Origin: Abyssibius sp040880065
GTDB lineage: Bacteria; Pseudomonadota; Alphaproteobacteria; Rhodobacterales; Rhodobacteraceae
Direction of reading: 5' to 3'
Length of the DNA stretch: 64,000 nucleotides
Assembly (NCBI GenBank): GCA_040880065.1
Contig: JBBDJE010000017.1
Coordinates: 95,645 to 159,644 of the forward strand
Both the position numbers and the translations under genes were made by a program. Positions 42,500-51,131 of the stretch are shown here, in pieces (the stretch's first letter is position 1; the number at the start of each line of letters is the position of its first letter). Under the pieces are notes generated by a model, which was not told the DNA's origin, searched no databases, and worked only from the letters and a program-made list of their open reading frames with translations.

Positions 42500-43759
42500 T
42501 TACTTCACCGAGCCGGCCAACAGGCCGCGCACAAGGTATTTTTGCATGGTGAAAAACACCAATAACGGCACCGCAATTGACACAAAGGCCGAGGTTGCGA
42601 GGATCTCCCAATCACCACCACGCGTGCCAAGCAGTTCAACGATTTGCTTGGTCATCACGGTTGTATTGCCCGAGCTGTCAATCAGGAACACCAGCGCGAC
42701 AAGCAGGTCATTCCATGTCCACAGGAACTGGAAAATCGCAAATGAGGCGAGCGCGGGGAAAGAGAGCGGCAGGATGATCTTGGTGAAAATCTGAAACTCG
42801 GTCGCGCCGTCAACGCGGGCATTTTCGATAATGTCGCGCGGCAGGCCAACCATGTAGTTGCGCAGCAGGTAAATCGCCAAGGGCAGGCCAAAGCCGGTAT
42901 GCGCAAGCCATGCGCCGATATAGCCCTTACCCGCAAGCTTTTCGCCCTCGCTGAGCCCGAACAGATCGCCAAGCCAGTTGACCGAGATGAGCTTGCTATC
43001 ATCACCAACCGTCCCCATGACCGAGGTCAAAAGCTCCATTGCGCCAACATGCAGTGAAAGTAGCGGAATCAGCGCCAGTTGTAGCGGCACGACCAGCAAA
43101 CCAACCACCGCTGCCACCAAAAGCGCGCGGCCCGGAAACTCCATCCACGCTAGCGCATAGGCGGCGAAGGCGGCGATCAGGATCGGGATGATGGTTGCGG
43201 GAATGACGACCGTCAACGTGTTGAAAAATGCTTTGGCCATGCCTTCAGCGTTCTTATCGTCCAGCAATACCTGCTCGTAATTTGCAAACGTAAATTCGGG
43301 CGTCATTGTTGCATTCACGAACAAACGCTGGGCGCGGCCCGATATCTGGCCATCATCTCCCTGCCAGATATAACTGCCATCAGGGTTGAGCGTTAAGGTT
43401 GCACCATTGCCAAGATCGGCCACATCGCCCGGCAGGTAAGCATCGAGTGCGCGCTGGGTTGTACCCCAACTGTCAATCTCTACCTCGGCCAGATTGTCAC
43501 CAAAAATGCTGCCGGTCACAACAAAGACGCCCGGATCAACCTCGATGCGGTTTGCGTCGGGGTCGAGCGCGCGCAATTGCACGGTTTGCTCGGCGGGAAA
43601 CATTGACGACCACCAACCCGAAGCGGTGATTTGCTCGCTGGTACGAAAGGACGAGATAAACAACCCGAGCGTTGGAAACAGCCAAAGCAGCGTGAGCAAA
43701 AGAACGGAGATATTGAGCGCCCAGACAACGACGGGCTTTCTGCCGGCAATGCTATCCAT
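42500..43759 (-). CDS. aglG: Alpha-glucoside ABC transporter permease AglG
   Basis: A 419-residue inner-membrane permease of the MalG family. After the first helix (ALNISVLLLTLLWLFPTLGL) there is a periplasmic insert of roughly 140 residues (about 45-185) before the helical core, which contains the conserved coupling loop ENARVDGATEFQIFTKIILPL. The insert is a feature of AglG-type permeases and makes the protein longer than MalG. Its start overlaps the aglF stop by one base (TGATG). Confidence 0.92.
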   Translation of the reverse strand: MDSIAGRKPVVVWALNISVLLLTLLWLFPTLGLFISSFRTSEQITASGWWSSMFPAEQTVQLRALDPDANRIEVDPGVFVVTGSIFGDNLAEVEIDSWGTTQRALDAYLPGDVADLGNGATLTLNPDGSYIWQGDDGQISGRAQRLFVNATMTPEFTFANYEQVLLDDKNAEGMAKAFFNTLTVVIPATIIPILIAAFAAYALAWMEFPGRALLVAAVVGLLVVPLQLALIPLLSLHVGAMELLTSVMGTVGDDSKLISVNWLGDLFGLSEGEKLAGKGYIGAWLAHTGFGLPLAIYLLRNYMVGLPRDIIENARVDGATEFQIFTKIILPLSFPALASFAIFQFLWTWNDLLVALVFLIDSSGNTTVMTKQIVELLGTRGGDWEILATSAFVSIAVPLLVFFTMQKYLVRGLLAGSVK

Positions 43760-44766
43760 CAGCGCATCTCCTTGCGGACGTTATATACGTTCCAAACGAG
43801 GATCGGTGTGACCAGTAGCATGATGATCATCGCCGCCGCCGACCCCATGCCCCAATCATTCGCGCGGAACAGTTTGTCATACATGTAATTGGCCAGCACC
43901 TGTGTTTCCCACTGCCCGTTGGTCATGGCGAACACGATGTCAAACACCTTGAGCGTGGCAATGGTGATGGTTGTCCAGACCACAACAATTGTGCCCATTA
44001 TTTGCGGGATTTTGATTTTGAAGAAAATCTGGAACGGATTGGCACCGTCAACAATTGCCGCCTCGATGGTTTCTTCGGGAATGCCGCGCAGCGCGGCTGA
44101 CAGAATAACCATGGCAAAGCCCGTCTGAATCCAGATCAGCACCGCCATCAGGAAAAACGAGTTCCAGAACGGTATGGTCAGCCATTGCTGTGGCGCGGCA
44201 CCGCCGAATTGCAGGTATAGATGGTTGAGAATGCCGATTTGGGCCACATCTATTGGGCGGGCCTCATAGATCAGCTTGAAAATGACCGCAGCACCGACAA
44301 AGGAAATGGCCATCGGCATAAAGACGATAGATTTCGCGATATTGCCCCAGCGCAAACGGTCGGTCAGTTGGGCCGCCATTAGGCCAAAGCCGGTGGCGGC
44401 GGCTGGCACCACGGTCAGCCACAATACATTGTTTAAGATCGCTTCAACAAACTTCGGTTCAGCAAACATTTTGCTGTAATTTCTAAACCCGACAAAGGCG
44501 CGCTCATTGCCTGCAAGCCGCTCCTGAAAGCTCAGAATGAGCGTCGCAACAACAGGATAGGCCAGATACAGACCAAGTGCCAAAACCGCCGGCCCCAAGA
44601 AAATCCACGGGCGGATCATATTGGCGCGGTTGATATTACGCCCGGCATGCGGGCCACGGGCGGGGTAAAGAACCTTGTCAAGGAACAGGTTTGCGCCGTA
44701 AAAATAGCCGACACAGCCCGACACAGCAACCGCGATCGTTATCAGACCCAATAGCGCTGGATGCAT
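43759..44766 (-). CDS. aglF: Alpha-glucoside ABC transporter permease AglF
   Basis: A 335-residue MalF-type permease with about eight helices, including an N-terminal pair (LLGLITIAVAVSGCVGYFYG and IFLGPAVLALGLYLAYPVV). The coupling loop ETIEAAIVDGANPFQIFFKIKIP contacts the ATPase. It is separated from aglE by 88 bp containing a stable hairpin, which may keep the binding-protein mRNA more abundant. Confidence 0.92.
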   Translation of the reverse strand: MHPALLGLITIAVAVSGCVGYFYGANLFLDKVLYPARGPHAGRNINRANMIRPWIFLGPAVLALGLYLAYPVVATLILSFQERLAGNERAFVGFRNYSKMFAEPKFVEAILNNVLWLTVVPAAATGFGLMAAQLTDRLRWGNIAKSIVFMPMAISFVGAAVIFKLIYEARPIDVAQIGILNHLYLQFGGAAPQQWLTIPFWNSFFLMAVLIWIQTGFAMVILSAALRGIPEETIEAAIVDGANPFQIFFKIKIPQIMGTIVVVWTTITIATLKVFDIVFAMTNGQWETQVLANYMYDKLFRANDWGMGSAAAMIIMLLVTPILVWNVYNVRKEMR

Positions 44767-44812
44767 GACTCTGCCCCCCCATGTTTTTAAAATATGACTA
44801 AAAGTCAGGTGT

Positions 44813-44838
44813 GGCGGCCCATGGTGAAAGGGGCCGCC
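44813..44838 (-). terminator. Intercistronic hairpin between aglE and aglF
   Basis: Perfect 8-bp inverted repeat GGCGGCCC / GGGCCGCC with a 10-nt loop, just after the aglE stop. There is no strong T-run, so it more likely stabilises the aglE 3' end or attenuates read-through than fully terminates. Confidence 0.55.
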
Positions 44839-44854
44839 CAGTTGTGCTTGGGGC

Positions 44855-46213
44855 TTAGTTCAGCGCGTCCCAGCTTGCCTGGATCTGGTCGGCGACATCT
44901 TGGGCAGATGCACCGCCGACGAAGTCAACCATGCCGGTCCAGAAGGTGCCAGCGCCAATCGCGGCTGGCATCAGGTCGGATGCGTCAAAACGGAACGTGG
45001 TTGCATTCTGCAAAATCTCGCCCTGACCGCGCAGCGTATCATCCATATAGGTTGCGAGGTTTACACCTGTATGTGGTGTCAGGAAGCCCGTTTGCGCCAT
45101 CATGACCTCATGCGCAATCGGTGTTTGCAAAAAGCGCATGAACTCAAGCGTTGCCGCATTGGCATCGGTCACAGCCATCAATGTGCCGCCGCCCAGTACA
45201 GGATTGCCGAGGTCTTTACCGGCAAAGGACGGGAAGTAGAAGAAGTCGGCATCTGTGCCAAGTTCGGTGCCTTCAGGAAAGAAGGCGGGTGCGAACGACG
45301 CCTGACGGTGCATGTAGCACTGCGGGGGCGATGCAAACATGCCCGACGGGCTGTCACGGAAGTCGGTTGTGCCAACAGCGCCGGAGCCGCCTGCGACCAT
45401 GGCGTCATTCTTGGCAAACATGCCGAATGTGTCGATAGCCTCGATGATGCGCGGATCGTTGAACGGAATTTCGTTCGACACCCACATATCGTAAACGTCG
45501 GGGGTCTGCGTGCGCAGCATAATGTCTTCAACCCAGTCGGTCGCTACCCAGCCGGTTGCAGCGCCCGAACCCAGACCAATGCACCAAGGCGTGTCGCCAT
45601 CCGCGATGATCTGCTCGGACAATGCGATCAGATCTTCCATGGTCTGCGGCACGTCATAGCCTGCATCTTCGAAATTCTCAGGCACATACCAAACCAGCGA
45701 CTTAACGTTCACATTGAAGAAAAAGCCGTAGAACTGGTCGGTGCCGGATGCATCGGCATAGGTGCCAAGGTCAACCCATGACGGGCCAGCGGCGTAGTTT
45801 TCAGCGACCCAGCCTGCGGTTTCGCCACCCAGAGGTGTAAGCAATCCCTGCGCGGCAAGGTTGGCAGCCAAGCCCGGCTGCGGGAATACGGCGATGTTTG
45901 GCGGCGAGCCGGCTTCAGCGTCAATCACGATCTGCTGCTCAAAGCTGTCCGAACCCGTATAGGTGACGCTTGCGCCAGTCGCCTGCTCGAAATAGGCCAG
46001 CATACTGGTGAAAACTTCGGCTTCGGGGCTGAGCCATGGGCCGAAAACGGTGACCGACTGGCCGCTCAAGTCGGGGGCGCCTGCCGCATAGGCATCATAA
46101 CTGTCCCAGCTGAAATCGCCTTCGCCCGGCGTAAAGACAAGGCTGCCCTGCGCCTGCGCCATTCCGGCGGTCAGGGCGAGTGTAGCCGCGCCAATGTATA
46201 GTGTCTTCTTCAT
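44855..46213 (-). CDS. aglE: Alpha-glucoside periplasmic binding protein AglE
   Basis: A 452-residue extracellular solute-binding protein of the sugar ABC family. A signal peptide (MKKTLYIGAATLALTAGMAQA) is followed by the two-lobed binding fold with SVTVFGPWLSPEAEVFTSML and Trp-rich ligand-binding segments such as GAATGWVATDWVEDIML. AGGGAGG precedes the ATG. It is the first gene of the agl operon, divergent from aglR, and its promoter region carries a perfect LacI-type palindrome. Confidence 0.93.
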   Translation of the reverse strand: MKKTLYIGAATLALTAGMAQAQGSLVFTPGEGDFSWDSYDAYAAGAPDLSGQSVTVFGPWLSPEAEVFTSMLAYFEQATGASVTYTGSDSFEQQIVIDAEAGSPPNIAVFPQPGLAANLAAQGLLTPLGGETAGWVAENYAAGPSWVDLGTYADASGTDQFYGFFFNVNVKSLVWYVPENFEDAGYDVPQTMEDLIALSEQIIADGDTPWCIGLGSGAATGWVATDWVEDIMLRTQTPDVYDMWVSNEIPFNDPRIIEAIDTFGMFAKNDAMVAGGSGAVGTTDFRDSPSGMFASPPQCYMHRQASFAPAFFPEGTELGTDADFFYFPSFAGKDLGNPVLGGGTLMAVTDANAATLEFMRFLQTPIAHEVMMAQTGFLTPHTGVNLATYMDDTLRGQGEILQNATTFRFDASDLMPAAIGAGTFWTGMVDFVGGASAQDVADQIQASWDALN

Positions 46214-46304
46214 GAATAGTCCTCCCTAGAGCGCGCTTATGCGCGACATACAAATGCGCATTGTCGCGCAGTGCAATCGACTTCTGCGCTGATGGAATCA
46301 TTTT

Positions 46305-46318
46305 CCAAAGCGCTTTGG
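46305..46318. promoter_or_regulatory. AglR operator O1 (aglE side)
   Basis: CCAAAGCGCTTTGG is a perfect 14-bp palindrome with the CG centre typical of LacI/GalR-family operators. It lies about 32 nt downstream of a TTGACA element (46351-46356, minus strand), so bound repressor would block aglE transcription. Confidence 0.78.
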
Positions 46319-46429
46319 CAATAGTTTAAAATTGCGCAGGATATGCTTTCTGTCAATCAAAGTTTTCTGACCGCCACGTTTTAACTTGTTTTGTGCAGTT
46401 GCAGCATTTTTTGCCGCGCCGAAATTTCT

Positions 46430-46481
46430 TTGACGCAGCAGGCAACTGGCGCTAAACTCATGCAGAAATTGAAAGCGCTTT
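46430..46481 (+). promoter_or_regulatory. aglR promoter with AglR operator O2
   Basis: TTGACG (46430-46435) and TAAACT (46453-46458) are 17 bp apart. The palindrome AAAGCGCTTT (46472-46481) follows just beyond the expected start site and shares its core with the aglE-side operator, implying autoregulation. Confidence 0.7.
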
Positions 46482-46497
46482 GAGGTCGGCACTCCCC

Positions 46498-47526
46498 ATG
46501 AACCTTAAGAAACTTGCTCAGAATTTGGGCGTTAGCCAAACCACTGTAAGCCGTGCTTTGAACGGATATCCTGAAGTGAACGAGGCCACGCGCAACCGGA
46601 TTCTGGCCGCAGCACGCCAGCATAATTATGCGCCCAATACGCGTGCAAAAGGGTTGGCGACGGGGCGTGCGCATGCCATCGGCCATGTCATTCCTGTTGC
46701 CACGCGCCACGAAATGGTGAATCCGGTTTTTGGTGATTTCATCGCAGGCGCCAGCGAGACCTATTCGCGCAACGGCTATGACATGCTGCTAACGGTCGTT
46801 GAAAACGGCAACGAGCAGGAGGCTTACAGCACGCTGCGCGCACGTGGCGTTGTTGATGGTGTCATCGTGCATGGCCCGCGCATGAATGATACCCGCATCG
46901 CGCTGCTCGACTCACTTGGCCTGCCCTTTGCCGTGCATGGCCGCGCAACCGGGCATAGCGGCCCTTATGCGTGGCTGGATGTTAACAACCGCTCGGCGTT
47001 TCGGCGGGCAACGCATTTTCTGCTCGATCTCGGGCATCAGCGCATTGGCCTGATCAACGGGTTGGAGCATATGGACTTCGCCCATCGCCGCCGCATGGGG
47101 TATGAAGAGGCGCTGGCAGAGCGCGGCATTTTCATTGACCCGAGTATCATGCGGGCCGATGAAATGACTGAAGCGCATGGCTACAGGTCCACAAGGGAAA
47201 TGCTCGATCTTGTGCAGCCGCCAACGGCGATCCTGTGTTCGTCGATGATTTGCGCCTTGGGCGTGCGCCGTGCCATTGAAGAACGCGGCTATGTCATGGG
47301 GCGCGACGTGTCGGTGATAACCCATGACGATGCGCTATCCTATCTTCAAAACGGCGATGCGATCCCGATTTTCACCGCCACGCGCTCATCGGTTCGCGAT
47401 GCGGGGCGCCGTTTGGCACAAATGCTGATTGACCAGATCGCCAACCCCACTGCCGACCCCGAAACCATTTTGCTAGAGGCAGAACTGACCGTTGGCACCT
47501 CGACCGGCCCTGCCCCGCGCATATAA
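46498..47526 (+). CDS. aglR: LacI-family regulator AglR
   Basis: A 342-residue repressor. The N-terminal helix-turn-helix and hinge are textbook (MNLKKLAQNLGVSQTTVSRA, then PEVNEATRNRILAAA), followed by a periplasmic-binding-protein-like sensor domain that binds an inducing sugar. It is divergent from aglE, and two matching palindromes lie between them. The start is chosen at the Met that begins the DNA-binding domain. It is expected to repress aglEFGAK and itself in the absence of alpha-glucosides. Confidence 0.92.
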   Translation: MNLKKLAQNLGVSQTTVSRALNGYPEVNEATRNRILAAARQHNYAPNTRAKGLATGRAHAIGHVIPVATRHEMVNPVFGDFIAGASETYSRNGYDMLLTVVENGNEQEAYSTLRARGVVDGVIVHGPRMNDTRIALLDSLGLPFAVHGRATGHSGPYAWLDVNNRSAFRRATHFLLDLGHQRIGLINGLEHMDFAHRRRMGYEEALAERGIFIDPSIMRADEMTEAHGYRSTREMLDLVQPPTAILCSSMICALGVRRAIEERGYVMGRDVSVITHDDALSYLQNGDAIPIFTATRSSVRDAGRRLAQMLIDQIANPTADPETILLEAELTVGTSTGPAPRI

Positions 47527-47833
47527 GTCATAGGGCTTTGACCGCGCACCGGCTTTCAGCATTCGGCAGGTTTACGCTCAAGAATTTTCCGGCGCGAATG
47601 AAATCGGACAAAGCCGCTCCCAATGGATAGTGTTGCAACCAGATGAGTTGGGTTTTCTGGGGAAGGTTGCGTGCGCGACTGGCGCTGAAAACAGCGCGAA
47701 AATTTGCCACACCACGCGACCATTAAGGAACCATACTGCCTTTTTGCAGTTGGCTCATTGCATGGCTGAAAAATTCTCGGCCCCTGCTCCTACCCCAGCA
47801 AGGTTCAACACGAGTAAAACGTTAGGAAAGCAA
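47527..47833. other. Intergenic region before the OmpA-like gene
   Basis: 307 bp with no gene I can support. It must hold the OmpA-like gene's promoter, but no convincing -35/-10 pair was found. Confidence 0.4.
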
Positions 47834-49831
47834 ATGAAGAGCATGAAACTGAATTCCACAACGGCGATGGTCGTTACCTTGTCGTTTTTGCAACCATTGC
47901 CCGGTTGGGCGCAAACCGCGCCGGTGCTGCAATGCTTGCAAGACTTTAACGGTAATACCAAAGCCGCTGAAAATGTTTGTCTGGACGCGCTTATAAGTTC
48001 CGGCGTTGTGTGTGATCCGAACCTTACGGACCTTACGGACAGCGCAGACACTGCCACGGCAAGCGATGACGACGAGTCGCTAGAAGACATAGCCGCGCGG
48101 ATAGTGCGCAGGGCCAATGCCGAAGCTTGCGCAGCGCAAGATGCTGCCGCCGCAGCACAGGCCGCCGCTGAGGCCGAAGCACAGGCCCAAGCCGCCGCAG
48201 AAGCCTTAGCAACTGAAGAGGCCGCTGCAGAAGCACAGGCCGCTGCAGAAGCAGAAGCCGCCGCAGAAGCACAGGCCGCTGCAGAAGCAGAAGCGGTTGC
48301 AGAGGCAGAAGCGGTTGCAGAGGCAGAGGCCCAAGCCGAAGCCGAAGCTGAAGCCCAAGCTGAAGCCCAAGCTGAGGCAGAGGCCCAAGCCGAGGCCCAA
48401 GCTGAAGCCGAGGCTGCTGAAGCCGCCGCCGCAGCGCTAGCGGCTGAGGAAGCGGCCGAAGCCCAGGCTGAAGCAGAGGCTGCTGCTGAAGCACAAGCTG
48501 CCATCGAGGCTGAAGCAACTGCCGAAGCTGAAGCACAAGCTGCTGCCGAAGCCGAGGCCCAAGCTGCTGCCGAAGCAGAAGCGCAGGCGGCTGCTGAAGC
48601 CGCCGCTGAAGCTGAAGCTGAAGCTACAAGTGCCGAATCCGTTGCCGCCGCCATTGCTGAAACCGAAGCTGCAGACATTGCCGCCGCCGCAGCGCGCGCG
48701 CAAGCTGAAGCCGAGGCCGAGGCCGCTGCCCGTGCCGCTGCTGCTGCTGAAGCGCAGGAATGCACGGTCGAACTCGTTGATGTGGCCGGTGCCACCTTAT
48801 GTGCAGACGAAATGAGCCAAGCCGAAATTTCTGCTGTAACTGCAGAAGCAACTTCGGGTGCTGATGTTGAGGTGACAACCCAAACCGTAAGCGAAGATGG
48901 TGGCCGCACCAGCAGCGAGGAGTTTGTTGAAGCCGAAGCCAGTGGCGGCGGGATGAGCGACCTTGAACGCGCCGGCCTGTTCGCACTTGGCGCGCTGGCT
49001 ATTGGCACGATCCTGGCCAACGGCCAGCGCGTAACAGCGCAAACCGATGACCGCGTTGTGCTTCAAGACCAATACGGCAATTTCAGCGTGCTGAAAAATG
49101 ATGACGTGCTGGTGCAGACTCCCGGCTCGAACGTGCGCACCGAATCTTATAGTGACGGGTCCATGCGCACATTTGTCACCCGTGTGGATGGCAGCCAGAT
49201 CGTTACTATCATCGATGCTCAGGGCCGCGTGCTGCGCCGCTCCAAGATTGATATTGACGGTAACGAAGTGCTGTTGATCGACGACACCCGCAGCTTTGAA
49301 CCGGTTCAGGTCGAGACCCTGCCAGCGCCGACGGCTGACGATCTGGCATATCTGAACGCCACCGATGGCGCCAGCCTGCGCGCCGCATTGCGCGCCGCAG
49401 AACAGCGCGAAATTGGCCGGACCTTCAGCCTTAGTCAGGTGCGTCAGTATCGCGAAGTGCGCAATCTGGCACCCGAGATCAACCTTGATCGCATCACCTT
49501 TCGCACCGGCTCTGCTGCAATTCCGGCATCCGAGGCGGAGCGGCTGCGCGAAATTGGCCTGCTGATGATGGAGCTGATTGATGAAAATCCCAACGAGCTG
49601 TTCCTGATCGAGGGCTATACCGATGCGGTTGGCGATGAAAGCTACAACCTGCTTTTGTCGGACCGTCGTGCTGAAACCGTCGCGCTGGCGCTGACCGAAT
49701 ACTTCGGTGTATGGCCGGAAAACATGGTGGTTCAGGGCTATGGCGAGCGGTTCTTGCTGATCCCGACACTGGAAGCCGAGCGTTTGAACCGCCGCGTAGC
49801 GGTGCGCCGCATCACCAACCTGGTAAACTAG
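47834..49831 (+). CDS. OmpA-family protein with long Ala/Glu/Gln-rich region
   Basis: A 665-residue envelope protein. A signal peptide (cleavage near PGWAQ, residue 27) leads into a short Cys-containing domain (CLQDFNG, ENVCLDAL, VVCDPN). A low-complexity region of about 220 residues (100-320) made almost only of Ala, Glu and Gln should form long charged helices. A second Cys pair (QECTVEL, GATLCADE) follows, then one hydrophobic helix (LFALGALAIGTILANG, about 381-396) and a beta-rich linker. The C-terminal OmpA domain (549-665: ITFRTGSAAIPASEAERL, IEGYTDAVGDESYNLLLSDR) binds peptidoglycan. AGGAAAG precedes the chosen ATG. It may span or tether the envelope; the combination is uncommon. Confidence 0.85.
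   Translation: MKSMKLNSTTAMVVTLSFLQPLPGWAQTAPVLQCLQDFNGNTKAAENVCLDALISSGVVCDPNLTDLTDSADTATASDDDESLEDIAARIVRRANAEACAAQDAAAAAQAAAEAEAQAQAAAEALATEEAAAEAQAAAEAEAAAEAQAAAEAEAVAEAEAVAEAEAQAEAEAEAQAEAQAEAEAQAEAQAEAEAAEAAAAALAAEEAAEAQAEAEAAAEAQAAIEAEATAEAEAQAAAEAEAQAAAEAEAQAAAEAAAEAEAEATSAESVAAAIAETEAADIAAAAARAQAEAEAEAAARAAAAAEAQECTVELVDVAGATLCADEMSQAEISAVTAEATSGADVEVTTQTVSEDGGRTSSEEFVEAEASGGGMSDLERAGLFALGALAIGTILANGQRVTAQTDDRVVLQDQYGNFSVLKNDDVLVQTPGSNVRTESYSDGSMRTFVTRVDGSQIVTIIDAQGRVLRRSKIDIDGNEVLLIDDTRSFEPVQVETLPAPTADDLAYLNATDGASLRAALRAAEQREIGRTFSLSQVRQYREVRNLAPEINLDRITFRTGSAAIPASEAERLREIGLLMMELIDENPNELFLIEGYTDAVGDESYNLLLSDRRAETVALALTEYFGVWPENMVVQGYGERFLLIPTLEAERLNRRVAVRRITNLVN
48130..48640 (+). 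repeat. Low-complexity GCN/GAA/CAA codon repeat region
   Basis: Within the OmpA-like gene, near-tandem hexamer and 12- to 18-bp units of alanine, glutamate and glutamine codons (for example GCTGAAGCCCAA repeats around 48346-48400, GCAGAGGCAGAAGCGGTT twice near 48299-48328). Such repeats are prone to slippage in multiples of three, changing protein length. Confidence 0.75.
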
Positions 49832-49839
49832 GCTAAAAG

Positions 49840-49868
49840 GCTTCTGCGCCGCAAACCGGCGCAGAAGC
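49840..49868. terminator. Hairpin between the OmpA-like and GAF genes
   Basis: Perfect 11-bp arms GCTTCTGCGCC and GGCGCAGAAGC with a 7-nt loop between two convergent genes. On the minus strand it is followed by CTTTTAG, so it best serves the GAF/ABC operon. Confidence 0.78.
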
Positions 49869-49879
49869 ACCCCGAATTT

Positions 49880-50377
49880 CTAGCCGTAAGCCCGTGCCGC
49901 CAGCAATGTTGCAAGCGCTGGCATCGGTAATTCCGCCTCAAGCAGCGCAACACGCTCGGGCGTGAAATAGCCGGGAATGTCGAGCATGTTGACTGTGGCA
50001 ACCAACTGCCCGGCCCCAAGAACCGGCAGGTTGATGATGGAGCCGCAGCCAATACCGGCAATGGTGTCATAGTCCGGGAACAGGTCGCGCACTGCTGCAA
50101 GGTCGTTGGATACAAAGCTTTCGTGGCGGCCATGCACAATCTCGAACCAGTCATCCATTTTGACAGGCTTCGTGCCCTGTAGCGGATAGGTCACCTCGTC
50201 GTTGGAATAGGCGCGGCCGGCCAGCATCGCATCCATATCAACCGTCATGACAGTGTAGAGCTTTACGGGCACCAGCGCCTGAGCATAGGCGTGCAGGGCC
50301 TCATGCGCCTCAAGCGCGGTTTTTGCATGTGCAAACGCTTTGGCGAAACCATGCCGCGCTTGTTTCAGGTCACTCAT
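49880..50377 (-). CDS. GAF-domain protein at the end of a peptide-transporter operon
   Basis: A 165-residue soluble protein that is essentially one GAF domain: an N-terminal helix (LKQARHGFAKAFAHAKTALE), the strand VKLYTVMTVDMDAM, and GIGCGSIINLPVLGAGQLVATVNML, the typical hydrophobic ligand pocket strands. Only one Cys lies in the pocket, so it is not the methionine-sulfoxide-reductase type. GAF domains bind small molecules such as nucleotides, aromatic compounds or nitrogen metabolites. The start overlaps the preceding ATPase gene by 8 bp, so its task is tied to the transporter, possibly substrate sensing or processing. Confidence 0.72.
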   Translation of the reverse strand: MSDLKQARHGFAKAFAHAKTALEAHEALHAYAQALVPVKLYTVMTVDMDAMLAGRAYSNDEVTYPLQGTKPVKMDDWFEIVHGRHESFVSNDLAAVRDLFPDYDTIAGIGCGSIINLPVLGAGQLVATVNMLDIPGYFTPERVALLEAELPMPALATLLAARAYG

Positions 50378-51131
50378 TTCGGTCTTCGCTTTCTTGGGTA
50401 TCGCCCATGCTGGCCGCATAAAGCTGGCGGCTGTAGTCGTGCGCAAATGCACCGGTTTTCAGCACCTTCGCGGGTGCAATTTCAACAATGCGGCCATGTT
50501 GCATAACGGCCATGCGATCACATAAAAACCCGACGACTGGCAAGTTATGCGTAACCATCAGGTAAGACAGGCCATGATCGGCCCGCAGCCGCACCAAGAG
50601 ATTCAGAATTTCGGCCTGCACCGAGACATCTAGCGCGCTCGTCGGCTCGTCCAGCAGCATGACCTTGGGGCGCAGGATAAGCGCGCGCGCAATGGCCACG
50701 CGCTGGCGCTGCCCGCCCGACATCTGGTGCGGAAAGCGAAAGCGATAGCGGCGGTCGAGCCCGACCTCGTCCAATGCGGCATTGATGCGGTTGTCCTGAT
50801 CGCCAAGCCCATGAATGGCCAGCGCCTCGCCCAGCACCGCATCGACCGTTTTGCGCGGGTGCAAGCTGGCATAGGGGTCTTGGAAAACCATTTGGCAGAT
50901 GGGCGCCAGCGCACGGTCTGGCCCATGGCCCCGCGCCCTGCCCATAACCGAAATCTCGCCATTCCATTCGGTCGCCAACCCGCAGATGGCGCGCAAAATG
51001 GTCGATTTGCCCGAGCCGCTTTCGCCGACCAGCGCAAAGCTTTCACCGAGGGCCACATCAAAGCTGGCATTGTGCACCACGGCTATTCGGTCATAGGCGA
51101 TGGAGACGTTTTTCAGAGATATCGCGGTCAT
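50370..51131 (-). CDS. Peptide-type ABC transporter ATP-binding protein (DppF-like)
   Basis: A 253-residue ATPase. Walker A is LVGESGSGKSTILRAICGL, the signature MSGGQRQRVAIARAL, Walker B KVMLLDEPTSALDVSVQ and the switch His in MVTHNLPVVGFL. It is shorter than full DppF and lacks the C-terminal oligopeptide-transporter extension. The start at 51131 overlaps the stop of the preceding ATPase gene (ATGA) with a G-rich ribosome binding site. Confidence 0.9.
   Translation of the reverse strand: MTAISLKNVSIAYDRIAVVHNASFDVALGESFALVGESGSGKSTILRAICGLATEWNGEISVMGRARGHGPDRALAPICQMVFQDPYASLHPRKTVDAVLGEALAIHGLGDQDNRINAALDEVGLDRRYRFRFPHQMSGGQRQRVAIARALILRPKVMLLDEPTSALDVSVQAEILNLLVRLRADHGLSYLMVTHNLPVVGFLCDRMAVMQHGRIVEIAPAKVLKTGAFAHDYSRQLYAASMGDTQESEDRNE

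Noticed and set aside
48033..48703. Leu- and Cys/Gly/Phe-rich repeat frames resembling repeat proteins
   Set aside because: They are shifted and antisense readings of the same low-complexity DNA.
47755..49020. Minus-strand open frame of 421 codons, Ala/Ser-rich
   Set aside because: It is the mirror of the Ala/Glu/Gln codon repeats in the OmpA-like gene, where stop codons are rare in several frames.
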